Source of the DNA: Leuctra nigra
Taxonomy: Eukaryota > Arthropoda > Insecta > Plecoptera > Leuctridae
Assembly: GCA_934045905.1 (NCBI GenBank)
Contig: OW203762.1
Span: forward strand, 124,001-188,000
DNA: 64,000 bases
Direction: 5' to 3'
Shown: piece by piece, positions 22,209-34,299 of the stretch
Numbering within the stretch: the stretch's first letter is position 1
How the letters are laid out: every line of letters starts with the position of its first letter
Translations under genes and position numbers: made by a program
The notes under the pieces: model-generated
Databases searched by the model: none
The model's input: only the letters and a program-made list of their open reading frames with translations
Told to the model about the DNA's origin: nothing

Positions 22209-25200
22209 GGAAAACACCGTGGAAGAGCTCGTTCCTGGTAGTGCTTCGAGCACTGAGAGCTTGCATCTTGCACCTCAACGAGGTGCAGTTAAAGGTGCCG
22301 CTCGCAGAGGAACTGGGAGATGTGAAGGGAAGAAGCGCATAAAATGGTCTAAAGAAATGAACCTTGATGTAATGCGCAGTTTTTATTATGTGAACGAGTG
22401 TCAGGACGAGAATATTACTGGTTGGAGGAGCCGAATGGCTCGGAATTTCAGAGAGAAACATCCGGAATTAGATATGACAGAACAGAACTTAGTGGATCGG
22501 AAGAAGGTGATTGTGCAGAAGAAGTATCTTTCTGATGAGGACTTGGCACGCCTGAAGCGAGAAGTGGGTGATGAGCTTGGCTATAGGCAGCAGGGTGGTG
22601 AGAGTTCGTCGGAGGAGGAACCTGCAGAACATAATGCAGTGAATGAGATGGATCGTGCAAAATGCGAAGATCTTGAGCAACGTGTTCGGTTTGAATTCGC
22701 TGCAAATGTGTCGCTGTTTGAGGGAACATTACCCTCGTTTAGACCTGGTATACCAAGAGTCAACACAAACAGGAAAATTATGCAGGTTTTACAGATTGTG
22801 AATTCTTTAGTTTGCGAACACCTTACTCTTAACAATTCTTTTGAGGACATTCATTTGGCCGTTTATTGTGGCGCTGCTACAACGGTTAAGATTGCAGGTC
22901 TCTCTTTGATTGATCGATCCCGACGTTCGGGAATGGCGAGTAGTGCACGTAAGACGGAGCCAAGGTGGATGACTAGGTTGAAGACCAGAATTGATAAGTT
23001 ACGGAGAAGCATCGGGAAAATTACTGCTCATCTCAAGGATCCTCGTAACCCTGCATTGTGCACTTATTTAATACCTACTTTGAGACAGCTCTCTTTGCAA
23101 GGAAGTGATCCAAATTATGTGTTAGTGATGACGGATCACCTTGACACTTTGAAGCAGAGACTCAAGGCTTTGGGCGCTCGTTTTAGTAGGTACCACAAGA
23201 CTACCAAGCGAAAGAAACATAACAGTATGTTCATCCGGAATGAAAAGCAGTTTTATCGGGAGCTGGTAGGAGGGCAGGTTGTGAGACAGGAAAAGCAGCC
23301 ACTAGAGGACGAAGTAAAGGAATATTGGAGTAATTTGTGGTCTAAGCCACTGGTACATAACGAGGATGCGGCGTGGTTCGAGGAGGTTGTGGATGGTTTG
23401 GAAGGGACAATCCCGATGAATGCTATGGTGATATCTCCTGCGCAAACATTGACGGCTATCAAGAAGACCCACAACTGGAAAGCGCCAGGTTGTGACGATT
23501 TACAGAATTTCTGGTGGAAACGCTTCACATCAGTTCACATACCTCTGACCACATTCTTCAACCAAGCGCTTCAGGATCCCACTATCCTGCCAGCGTTCTT
23601 GACTTCGGGCAAAACGGTAATGTTGTACAAGTCAGGTGATCAGACTTTAGCAAGCAATTATCGACCTATAACGTGTCTGCCAACTGTTTATAAGATCCTT
23701 ACATCCATCATTGCAGATGGGGTAGATGCTCATTTGTCCACGAATAACTTAATGGCCTGGGAGCAAAAAGGGTGCATGAAGGGATCTTATGGTTGCAAGG
23801 AGCAGCTCACAATTGATGCCATTGTGACCAAGCATGCCAAGGTGCGGGGCAGAGATCTCAGCGTCGCCTATGTAGATTATCGGAAAGCCTTCGACTCTGT
23901 TCCGCATAGCTGGCTACTACGTGTCCTAGATATTTATAAGATCCATCCAGGGGTTGTGTCCTTCCTTAGAGAGGTCATGAAGACTTGGTCCACCACCATA
24001 TCACTAAACAACATGGTGATTGAGAACGTGGCCATAAAGAGAGGCATTTTCCAAGGAGATTCGTTGAGTCCCATTTGGTTTTGCATGGCCTTAAACCCGC
24101 TCTCACACTGTTTAAATAGATGGGACACCGGATACAAGCCGAAAGTTAGACAAGCTGTGCCAGGCATTACTCACCTGTTCTATGTAGATGATCTGAAGCT
24201 ATATGCCTCCAGCAGACAGAAGTTAGAGTCTCAGTTGAATGGAGTGCAAGCTTTTAGCAAGGACATCGGCATTGAATTTGGTTTAGAGAAGTGCGCTGTG
24301 ATGGAATGCAGGAAAGGCAAGTTTCACGCTTCAGAGGGGACTGAGTTGGATAGTGGTGACCTTGTTGCCTCAATGACTGATGATCAGGTGTACAAGTACT
24401 TAGGGCTAAAGCGTGGGATGGAATTAAATCACGCTAGCTTAAAGGAGGAATTCAGAGTGTTGTATCTTAATCGAATAGCCAAAATACTGAATACCGAGCT
24501 CAGTGGTCGGCACAAGATTAAGGCAATCAATACCTGGGCCACTCCAGCTCTCGCGTACTCCTTTGGAATAGTCAAATGGTCTGAGACCGACCTGCATGCA
24601 ATGGACACGGTGACGAGAGTGACCATGACTAAATTTAGGAGTCACCATCCCAAATCAGCGGTAGAGAGGATGTACATCCCCCGTTCGGATGGGGGGCGTG
24701 GTTTGGTCAACATTCACTCCATGGCAATGAAACAAGTAGCTAAATTACACGATTATATGTGTGCGTTGAGCAATCCAGTCGTAGTATGTTTGTGCTGGTT
24801 GGATGATGGGTATACGCCGCTGAGTTTGAATGTTCCAGTTGTTGAGCCTCGTGGGATGGGAGTAGCAGACTGGTTGGCGGTTTGGAAGGGTAAAGCTTTG
24901 CATGGCAAGTATCCTGCCAGTTTAGAACTAAGAGGTATCGATCGTGAGTGGTCGGTATCATGGCTTCGAAAAGGAGACCTTTTCTCAGAGACTGAAGGAT
25001 TCGTGTGTGCTATTCAAGATGCAGTAATACCAACCCGGAACTATATGAAGTACATAGCCAAGACCGTCGACGATGATATGTGTAGGTTATGTCATCAGGT
25101 CAGTGAAACCATCGACCACATAATTGCTGGATGTACGATGTTTGCTGCGAGTGAGTACCTTGGTAGACACAATCAAATGGCAAAGATTGTTCATCAAAGA

Positions 25201-25659
25201 CTTTGCCAGAACTGTGAGATCAAGCAAACATTTGTGCCATACTACAAGTACCATCCTCCCTCTGTAGCTGAGAATGACAAGTACATCATTTACTGGGACA
25301 AGCAGGTAATTACTGACAAAACCGTAGCGTACAATAAGCCAGATATAATTGTCGTTGACAAGAGAGCTAGAACCACAACTCTGATAGACATAGCAGTACC
25401 CCTCACTCGCAACGTAGCGTCAACAGAGGCGGCGAAAATCCAGAAATATCAGGACCTTGCTATGGAAATAAAAAGAGTGAGGCGGCAAAAGTCGGTTACC
25501 ATTGTGCCTCTGGTTCTGTCAGCCACCGGTGTGGTGCCATTGTCTCTGAAGAGGAACTTAGAGCGTCTGGATGTACCCACCCGATTCATAGGTTTGATGC
25601 AGAAAGCTGTTCTCCTCCAAACATGTCATTTGACTCGTAAATTCATGAATTTTAGTTAA
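22209..25659 (+). CDS. R4/Dong-like element J: nearly complete open RT-RLE polyprotein
   Basis: Open for about 1150 codons. No ATG lies at the element edge: the frame reads back into the (AAT)n as poly-Asn, and the first internal ATG is near 22360, inside the Myb-like segment (IKWSKEMNLDVMRSFYY). The extreme N-terminus is therefore probably lost to a slight 5' truncation. RT: NWKAPGCDDLQNFW (about 23473), YRPITCLPTVYK, AFDSVPHSW (about 23889), GIFQGDSLSPIWF and YVDD (24181-24192). Finger CRLCHQVSETIDHIIAGC starts at 25081. RLE KPDIIVVDK...LIDIAVP starts near 25335. The C-terminus QTCHLTRKFMN matches A. All catalytic residues look intact. The 3'UTR is 25660-25730. Confidence 0.88.
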
Positions 25660-25730
25660 GGAGGCTTCGGGGAAAAATCCCCCGCCGAAATTGCCAGACA
25701 AAGGTCTGAGAATGATAAATTCATATCACA

Positions 25731-25790
25731 ATAATAATAATAATAATAAAAATACAATATAATATAATAATAATACAATACAATAATAAG
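25731..25790 (+). repeat. Degenerate (AAT)n between J and K
   Basis: AAT units at 25731-25749 decay into AATAC/AATAT variants to about 25790, which suggests an older junction than the others. Confidence 0.85.
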
Positions 25791-28058
25791 AACACATCGA
25801 ACTGGAAGACACCTGGGTTAGATGGAATTCATAACTTCTGGTTAAAGAAATTGACTGCTTTGCATGGTAAAATCGCAGAGATTTATAATGAAATACTGGA
25901 CAATCCAGAGACAGCGCTAAAATGGCTTACTGAGGGGATTACAATCCTTGTGCCTAAATCCAAAGAGACGTCATTACCAAAGAACTATAGGCCAATAACA
26001 TGTTTGCCAACAACATATAAGTTACTCACTTCAATAATTGCAAAGAGAATGCTTAAATTCATTGAGTTACATGAAATCTTGCCATTAGAGCAAAAGGGTT
26101 GTTGTAATGGGTCGTTTGGATGTAAAGACCAACTTTTAATAAGTAAGGCTGTTGTAGAAGATAGCAAGAGAAGAAGAAAGAATTTAAGTATGGCTTGGAT
26201 AGATTATAGAAAAGCTTTTGATAGTGTCCCCCATAGTTGGTTGATAGCTGTACTAAGGCTCTATCACATTAATCCAACTGTCGTCAATTTTTGTGAGAAG
26301 ATCATGAAACAATGGAATACGACGATGGAGCTTCGAACTAAAGAGACAACTTTAAGATCAAGCCACGTCCAAATTAAAAAGGGCATCTTTCAAGGTGATT
26401 CCCTCTCGCCATTGTTGTTTTGTATGAGCCTTTTTCCATTGAGCAAAGTCTTGAATGAAAGTGGATTAGGTTATAAGATGACAAATCAAGTTATGAAAAT
26501 TGAGCACTTATTCTATATGGATGATCTAAAACTTTTTGCACGAAATGACAACGATTTAGAACAGTTGCTTCAAATAGTATTGGACTTTAGTAATGATATC
26601 CGCATGGAATTTGGTATAGACAAGTGTGCTAAAGTCACTTTCAAAGCTGGGAAATTTGTGCAAAGCAAGAACATAGTCTTAGATGATGAGATAACGATTG
26701 ATGCTTTGGAAGACAAGCCATACAAATATCTGGGTGTGGAAGAGTTGCATGGCATTCAACATGATAACATGAAAGTGAAGCTGATTAAAGAATACAAGAG
26801 GCGGGTGAGATTAATATTGAAGAGTGAACTTAATTCGAAGAACAAGATTTTGGCGATAGGAAGTTTAGCAGTACCTGTATTACAATACAGTTTTGGAGTG
26901 GTTGATTGGAGACTGGAAGAGATCCTCAATATTGATAGAAAAACTCGAAAACTTTTGACTATGTATGGCATGCATCATCCGAGAGCAGATACTGAACGAT
27001 TGTATCTACCAAGATTAGAAGGTGGAAGAGGATTGTTGAAGATTGAAAACATGTTTAAAATTGCCATAATTGGAATTAATCAATATTGTTCGAAAAAGGT
27101 GGATAGATACATTCAGATTGTTCACGAATTTGATAAGAAAAGACCAAGCACAACATCTTTAAACTTTTAGGCAGAAAAATTCAACAAAGATTTCAATGTA
27201 GTAATGGAAGTAACTCAAAGTACATTAATCGATCAAATAAGAGACATGAGAAAAAAAGTAAAGATGAAAATTAATTTGCTTAATAAAGACAAGTGGCGAT
27301 TAAAACCAATGCATGGCCAGTTTCTAAGAAAAATTGAGAACGGCGAGTACCATCAAGAAGAAACATTTCAATGGCTGAAGACGGGAAACTGCAAAGGTGA
27401 GACAGAAAGTTTAATAATTGCTGCACAAGACCAAGCGTTAAGAACGAGATATATTGAAAAAAATATATTTAAAACCGGAGGTGATGGATTATGTAGGCTA
27501 TGTAAACAGTTCAATGAGACTGTTGAGCATATTGTATCTGGTTGTCCTATTCTCGCAAAACATGAATACTTAGAGAGACACAATCAAGTATGTAGAAGAT
27601 TACATTGGGATCTATGTAAGTGTTATGACATTGAAGTTTGTGATAAATGGTATGAGCACATCCCAAATAGTGTAACTAATAACAACAAAAATAATATCAC
27701 TATTCTGTGGGATATGCAAATACAAACAGATCGCTACATACCTCACAACAAGCCTGATGTTATAGTGAAGGATAATGCCGCAAAGACATGTCTGCTAATT
27801 GAAGTGTCTATTCCATCCGATAACAACATCTTAGTTAAGGAAGCAGAGAAGAAACTCCGATATAAGGATCTTCAGATTGAAGTTCAGCGAATGTGGAATT
27901 TAAAAACATCAATTATTCCAGTCATTATTGGTGCCACTGGAACTGTGGGAATGAATTTCCAGCATCATCTGAAGAATATTCCGGGACTTCACAGTTTCGT
28001 AGAAATCCAGAAAACAGCTGTCCTGGGAACTGCTCACATTTTGAGAAGATTTTTATAA
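25791..28058 (+). pseudogene. R4/Dong-like element K: 5'-truncated, one nonsense codon
   Basis: Begins at the first RT motif (SNWKTPGLDGIHNFW) and runs in one frame to 28058, broken only by an in-frame TAG at 27168-27170 in a region between RT and finger. RT motifs: LPKNYRPITC (about 25977), AFDSVPHSW (about 26214), GIFQGDSLSPLLF, YMDD (26514-26525). The finger CRLCKQFNETVEHIVSGC starts near 27492. In the RLE the usual aspartate of IDVAIP is glutamate (LIEVSIP, near 27802), a conservative change at a predicted metal-binding position. The subfamily is closest to B and C. The 3'UTR (28059-28239) is unique within the cluster. Confidence 0.88.
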
Positions 28059-28239
28059 GTTTTTAACTTCTCTGGTCTATCCTTTTATTTTGCATTTGAT
28101 TGATTCCCTTGTGTGTCCTTTCTTATTGTTTCTTGTAAAGTATTTATAAGTTATATTATGTATTCATATTACCTTAGAAGTATTGTTTATTTCTGGTGAT
28201 ATGTGAACATGCCATGTATGAAATGTGATAATAAAAAGA

Positions 28240-28255
28240 GATAATAATAATAATA
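28240..28255 (+). repeat. Short (AAT)n after K, end of the cluster
   Basis: Five AAT units following 'gataataaaaagag'; the retrotransposon cluster ends here. Confidence 0.9.
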
Positions 28256-28261
28256 GTAAAG

Positions 28262-29535
28262 TAGCATTATGCAAAAATCAAATGTACCTAAATATATATA
28301 GTATACGTATAATGCCATTAAAAATGATGTGCCAAGTATATTTTGGTTTTTCACATTAAGTTTTGACTTGGCCCAATTTTTGATATCACTACTTTTCAGT
28401 GCTAAATTTTTAGATTACTTCTATGTTTTTTATAGTTGAGAAGACTTGGCTGGTATTTTTACACGGAGTGTTTTTTAAGGGGATATCACTCCTTTTTTAG
28501 TTTATTTACACAACTTGTAACACATATTGGAGCAACGATGACTAATTCCTTTAAAAAAAATATGCCATTTCCGAATTGGTTACTACGAAAAATTGGGTTT
28601 TCCGGTGTAAATATATGCTTAAGATGACATTCCATGAAGAATTGCGAAAGCATCGTTCCAATTGGCCCATCCGTTTTCGAGATATGGCATCACTTCCGGT
28701 TTTCAAAATGGCGGTAGAAATAACTGCCCCCTAGAAATTATTTCTATAAATGTTATGAATTATTATAAGCCTTCTGAATATATAGTTATTGTAGTAAGAG
28801 GTTATTAAAGTCAAATTCTTCATTTTTATGACGTCATTTCCGGTTTCGGTAATAGTGCATGTCTATTTCGACTATTGATATTTTATATAGATGACCGTCC
28901 GAATCGTTTGGCGCTAATATCGTCCCGATCGGTTCATCCGTTTATAAAATATGACGGCACTTCCGGTTTCAAAATAGCGGCTTCCGGTTGGTTTTATAAA
29001 AAGGCACCTCAGACGCCAAAAGTGCACATATGGTAAAAATTTCAGATCTATCGGCTCGGTCGTCTAGGCTGTGGCGGTGATAGCGGTGTTTCCTGATATC
29101 ATCTGAAGAAAAAGAAGAAGATACCTTTTAAAAAGGGGTGTAATTTCACTGTTTTCACGGCCCTCTAGCTCGCAAATGGCATTACTTGTTGTTCCCAAAT
29201 TTGGTATATGTTGGCAGGTGGGCCATAGCTCGAAATTAAGATATTTCGCTACAATGTGAGATTTCCCAATTTTTAGATCCAGTAGGCCGAAAATGCCATG
29301 TTATTGCTTACAGTAAAAGTGTTTGGTCTGCTCCTCAGTTTATTAGGCATTTACGGTATGTTGAGTGAGTGTAAGTGTACAGTACGACTTGGCTCGGTGG
29401 AGCGACCGCTCCACTAGATTCGTTCATGGTCTGCTCCTCGGTTTATTTATAGGCATTTACGGTATATGTTGAGTGACTGTGAGTGTACGGTACGACTTGG
29501 CTGAGTGGAGCGACCGCTCCACTAGATGTGACAGC
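28262..29535. repeat. Foldback element, copy 2 (half core plus outer arm)
   Basis: The right core arm (about 28318-28490) matches 431-583 and 60397-60545. An outer arm of ~1 kb follows that is the reverse complement of 59256-60180; shared blocks include 'ttccggttttcaaaatgg', 'atgacgtcatttccgg', 'gttttcacg' and 'ggccgaaaatgccatgtta'. The left core arm is absent. The terminal 29325-29530 is a two-copy ~105-bp tandem duplication, each copy ending with the near-palindrome ggagcgaccgctcc. No coding potential was recognised. Confidence 0.8.
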
Positions 29536-30240
29536 TTGATCTAGAATTCATCATGAGACAGATTGATCTAGAAGAAAAATCTGCACACTACACTAATGTA
29601 CAATCAGTCTGATCATGTACACATCCAATCGGAGATACACCTTCTTATGAAACATTTGATTCCACTAGTAAAAGAGAAACCTGAGAGCGTTTGCGTCCAT
29701 TTTATTAAATTGTATTCGGGTAATTTCCTGTTAAAGCTTTAAAAAATTGAAATATGTAGGGTACGACTCCTATTTTGTTCATATTTGGTATACCTGGAGG
29801 CAAGTCTTGAAACCTACACTTTCAGGACGCAAACGCTCTCGGACGTCAATAAGTCCCATTTACTGTAAGAGTGATCGACATTGAAACATCAAGTCAATCC
29901 ACTTATTTGATTGTCATCCAGCAATCTATCGGAAACAATTTATTAACATTTTTATTATTATTATTTATTACAGATATTATACAGTCAAAGGTCATCGTTC
30001 TTACAGTAAATTAGACTTATTGACGTCCAGAGCGTTTGCGTCCTGAAAGCGCAAGTTTCAAGACTTGGCCTCATGGTAGGAAGCCGAGAGAAACACATGT
30101 CTCTTTCAGCGTTTTTCCATATTTTGAACGGGGTCTAAGAAACGGGCCTCTCAAAAAGTCATTTCAGGTGGACCTTGGCTTTTGTAAGGCATTTGTAAAA
30201 ATAGCCGAAATATTTCAATAAATAATATCAAAAACTCTTG
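29536..30240. repeat. Unannotated DNA with a ~70-bp inverted repeat
   Basis: 29801-29870 and 29999-30069 are near-perfect reverse complements (blocks 'caagtcttgaaac', 'aggacgcaaacgctct', 'gacgtcaataagtc', 'tttactgtaag') separated by ~128 bp, typical of a small palindromic MITE. A further 'gagcgtttgcgtcc' lies near 29688. The ORF at 30036-30221 is a chance reading of this arm. I see no gene. Confidence 0.7.
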
Positions 30241-31960
30241 AGTGAAAAGTCTTAAACACTGTAATCCTTTACTATTAATGCACAGTTTCAACAATGGAGC
30301 TCTTAAATTGCGTTAAGATAGACCTCTATAGAAATCGTCATTTTAGCCCAATTTTAATCAAACCCGAACTTTTCCTGTAGATAATTTCGAGCCAAATAAA
30401 GTGCACATAATTTCAATCGAAACCGTTGAGTATTTCGAGAGATATTAAAAGAAAACCAAATTTGCATCGAAAAGCTTAATTTTTTCGAAACTTTGAAACT
30501 TCAGGAAGCTGTGAATCCATTGGCAGTGATTGAAGTTCAATTTAACTCTGTGAACCTTGATTAAATAGGGGGTTGAGAATGTTGTGTGGGGGGGGGGGGG
30601 AGGGGGGCGCAAGATAACTTTTCTGATATTGGAATTTTTTCTTGAGTGTACCTCCTTACGTCACATTGCATTTTGAAAATGATTGAGTATATTGAAAACT
30701 GACAGTACCATTTAGGAATCAAAATTGTATTGTTGTGATTTCTGCCGAGATGCGTACATTTATATAATCAGGTTGAATCTTATTATGTGGAGACCTGAAT
30801 AAAATCGCATTAAATTCTACTACTTAGTCTTGACCATGGGCTTCAAGTATACTTTGTGCTTTTTCGATCATGACCAAATAGCAGTGAGGAAAGTAAGGTC
30901 ACGTGAGAGTAGTCAGACAACGACAGAAATGCTCTTCACTCTGCTTTCATATAAACTTGATAGTGTGTCCCGTGTTTTCTTAGCATATATTTTTTAATGT
31001 TGGAAATCTTTGATTGTGCTGTAATTTTTTATGTTGCGTATTTGTTTCGTATAATTAACTCATTTTGGTATGATTTCGGATTCAGAATTTGGATTCGTTC
31101 AGATTAGTTCATGTTCATGAGGCCAATGTTAAAAAATCTATCGGCTTTGTTTGGTTTTCATGGCCTTCTTAAAATACATAGCAATTAGAAAATTTATAAA
31201 AATTACTTTTTGACGTTTCTCCACATGAGGAAGATTTCTATGTAATGTCTATTTTGAACGGTTATTATGTGTTATAGTAGATTTTTTACACATTCAAAGG
31301 GATAAGGATTAAGTTTTAGGTAAGTTTTGGTTATTTATTTACTTAGTGAAAGCAAAATATGTATTTTTAGACACGATTGGCAATGAAAGTCCACCATTTT
31401 AAATCAAAATAGTGTTAACCTTCGGCCGTTTTCAATGTAATTTAAAGATTTGGACAGATATCCTGTGTTAAAATACCTTTCTTATAAACACAAAGGAATA
31501 AGGATTAATATTTAGGTAAGTTTCTGTTATTGAGTTATTCAGGCAAAGCAGAGGACGTAATTTTAGACGTGATGGGCAATGAAGCGGCGGCCATTTTTCA
31601 ATAAATTTAGTGGGATGCGCGCGAATAAATTGAGAAGTATGACGCGCGCGCAAGCGTTCCGGAAAGACAGACAGAACTGGGTAACTATAAGTAAGATTAC
31701 TAATTAAAATGTATTAGAAGTATAAATTAACAGAAAATAGCGATTTTTTTGGATAATTGTGTAAAAATAGTAACGGGAGTAGTCACCTGGGGTCTGACAG
31801 GTCCACCAAAACTTTGAAGCCCTGCTGTTTGTCACACGATTTTTTTCAGACGTGCAACATTGTCTGTTGGTGAGTTCAGTGTCTAACTTGAAGGTACTGA
31901 GAAGAAAAAAAGCCTAGTGCAGCCATCCTTAAAGAAACAAGTAGTTCGCGAAATAGTTGT
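30241..31960. other. Non-coding A/T-rich stretch with a G-run and a diverged duplication
   Basis: No coding signal was found. A G-run with one A (30588-30607) could form a quadruplex. 31291-31400 and 31489-31600 are diverged direct repeats about 198 bp apart (shared 'ggataaggatta', 'ttaggtaagttt', 'gcaatgaa'). The last 160 bp before the minisatellite hold nothing I recognise. Confidence 0.55.
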
Positions 31961-33328
31961 ACTAGTCAGCATGCCCGCGCACTAGTCAGCATGCTCGCGC
32001 ACTAGTCAGCATGCCCGCGCACTAGTCAGCATGCCCGCGCCCTTGTCGGCATGCCCGCGCACTAGTCAGCATGCTCGCGCACTAGTCAGCATGCCCGCGC
32101 ACTAGTCAGCATGCCCGCGCCCTTGTCGGCATGCCCGCGCACTAGTCAGCATGCCCGCGCACTAGTCGGCATGCCCGCGCACTTGTCGGCATGCCCGCGC
32201 ACTAGTCGGCATGCCCGCGCACTAGTCGGCATGCCCGCGCACTAGTCGGCATGCCCGCGCCCTTGTCGGCATGCCCGCGCACTAGTCAGCATGCTCGCGC
32301 ACTAGTCAGCATGCCCGCGCACTAGTCAGCATGCTCGCGCACTAGTCAGCATGCCCGCGCACTAGTCAGCATGCCCGCGCGCTAGTCGGCATGCCCGCGC
32401 GCTAGTCGGCATGCCCGCGCACTAGTCAGCATGCCCGCGCGCTAGTCGGCATGCCCGCGCACTAGTCAGCATACTCGCGCACTAGTCAGCATGCCCGCGC
32501 ACTAGTCAGCATGCCCGCGCCTTAGTCGGCATGCCCGCGCGCCAGTCGGCATGCTCGCGCACTAGTCAGCATGCCCGCGCACTAGTCAGCATGCCCGCGC
32601 CCTAGTCGGCATGCCCGCGCACTAGTCGGCATGCCCGCGCCCTAGTCGGCATGCTCGCGCACTAGTCAGCATGCCCGCGCCCTAGTCGGCATGCCCGCGC
32701 GCTAGTCGGCATGCCCGCGCCCTAGTCGGCATGCCCGCGCGCTAGTCGGCATGCCCGCGCACTAGTCAGCATGCCCGCGCACTAGTCAGCATGCCCGCGC
32801 ACTAGTCGGCATGCCCGCGCACTAGTCGGCATGCCCGCGCCCTAGTCGGCATGCTCGCGCACTAGTCAGCATGCCCGCGCCCTAGTCGGCATGCCCGCGC
32901 ACTAGTCGGCATGCCCGCGCCCTTGTCGGCATGCCCGCGCACTAGTCAGCATGCCCGCGCCCTAGTCGGCATGCCCGCGCACTAGTCGGCATGCCCGCGC
33001 ACTAGTCGGCATGCCCGCGCACTAGTCGGCATGCTCGCGCACTAGTCAGCATGCCCGCGCGCTAGTCGGCATGCTCGCGCACTAGTCAGCATGCCCGCGC
33101 CCTAGTCGGCATGCCCGCGCACTAGTCGGCATGCCCGCGCCCTTGTCGGCATGCCCGCGCCCTAGTCAGCATGCCCGCGCCCTAGTCGGCATGCCCGCGC
33201 ACTAGTCGGCATGCCCGCGCACTAGTCGGCATGCCCGCGCACTAGTCGGCATGCCCGCGCACTAGTCGGCATGCCCGCGCCCTAGTCGGCATGCTCGCGC
33301 ACTAGTCAGCATGCCCGCGCGCTAGTCA
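31961..33328. repeat. 20-bp GC-rich minisatellite, 68 phased copies
   Basis: The consensus actagtcagcatgcccgcgc repeats 68 times with no insertion or deletion, plus a partial unit ('gctagtca') at the end. Variation is almost confined to four positions: base 1 (a/c/g), base 4 (a/t), base 8 (a/g) and base 15 (c/t). Each unit contains the palindrome gcatgc and a cgcgc tract, giving a dense CpG island in an A/T-rich setting. Confidence 0.97.
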
Positions 33329-33589
33329 CTTCCCCCTGGGGGGTTGTTCCACCAACGCACGGTGGCCAAACAAGTCAAAGTGTAATGTGCGAACTTTGGA
33401 GGTAACCTTCCGTGGCAAGGTGGGAAGGGTCTCGTACATTATTCCGAATAACTTCCATACCGTAAAAGGTTCCACTCTACAACTTTGCAAGGTTGTTAAA
33501 TATACAGTTGGGATACACATATATATTTTTTAAATAACATGGACCAATTTGAGCATCCACCCACTTTTTTATTTTTGTGCTCACAAAAT
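33329..33589. other. Unassigned sequence after the minisatellite
   Basis: Moderately GC-rich to about 33500, then A/T-rich. No repeat partner, ORF or RNA motif was recognised. Confidence 0.4.
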
Positions 33590-34299
33590 ATTTTTGAGCG
33601 AGCGAAACGAGCGACTCCATTTGACTCTGTTGACACGGACCTCTGTTTTTTTATATTTTTTGCTTCTACTTAAATTAAAGTGATACTCTCATCTTGTAGC
33701 AAGTATTTTTTTTCCAATCCGTCGAGCTCCAAACAACACATTCCTGTCCTTTGTTCTGTCATACATCCTGTCGCCTGGACCTGGGAACGGCTTGATCCGT
33801 AGCGTCACTGACGTCACTGCAGCCTACCTGCTACCTTGCAACCTCCGCGCTCGAGTTAAAAACATTCATTCTTCCTGTCAGTCTATGTTTTACAAGTATG
33901 TAGGAAGGGTGTGGGTCATTCTCAAAAAAATGCCTGTTTGCAGTCCCATGACTTTGATAATTATTTTTATAAACCCCATTAACATTCTGATATTTTTAAT
34001 GATGCTAAGTTGATCTCCTAGGTATTCCTAACAGACCTGAGCAGTTCATTTTTTAAATTTTGAAGGAATGAAAGATATAATATCAATCAAGTATTAAAAA
34101 ACCATGAAAAATGCTTGTCCCTCACCTCGGAATAAGGGTTAAAACATGCAATATTTGTATGAACTAATTTTTATTTTTAATCGCAATTGTAGTATAGGTA
34201 CCTATAAGAGAAATATCCATTTTATTGTAAAACGTAATTGAAAAAAATTTATCGGATTTATTTCCAAATTTATTTGAGTTCAAAGTCTGTCCCATGGTT

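Larger units (their letters stand above)
583..28255 (+). mobile_element. Head-to-tail cluster of 11 R4/Dong-like RLE retrotransposons in (AAT)n
   Basis: Eleven copies (A to K) lie in the same orientation. All but A follow an (AAT)n tract, and all end in a 3'UTR that runs directly into (AAT)n. Shared architecture, when not truncated: Myb/SANT-like N-terminal segment, basic linker, reverse transcriptase with a Y-M/V-D-D box, C-terminal CCHC-type finger, and an RLE with a (K/R)PD...(D/E) core. TAA-repeat targeting is known for the Dong/R4 group of site-specific non-LTR elements; assignment to that group is by motif recognition. Most members have variable 5' truncation, as expected of target-primed reverse transcription. 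Confidence 0.88.

Noticed and set aside
583..28255. Possibility that foldback copies 1 and 2 are target-site duplications or ends of one element split by the R4 stack
   Set aside because: The duplicated core arms differ by roughly a tenth of their bases by eye and the missing parts do not complement each other, so two independent copies fit better.
30036..30221. 61-codon ORF
   Set aside because: It overlaps one arm of a palindromic repeat and has no recognisable protein features.
31961..33328. Regular short repeats resembling a CRISPR array
   Set aside because: There are no unique spacers, the 20-bp units are directly adjacent, and the genome is eukaryotic. It is a minisatellite.
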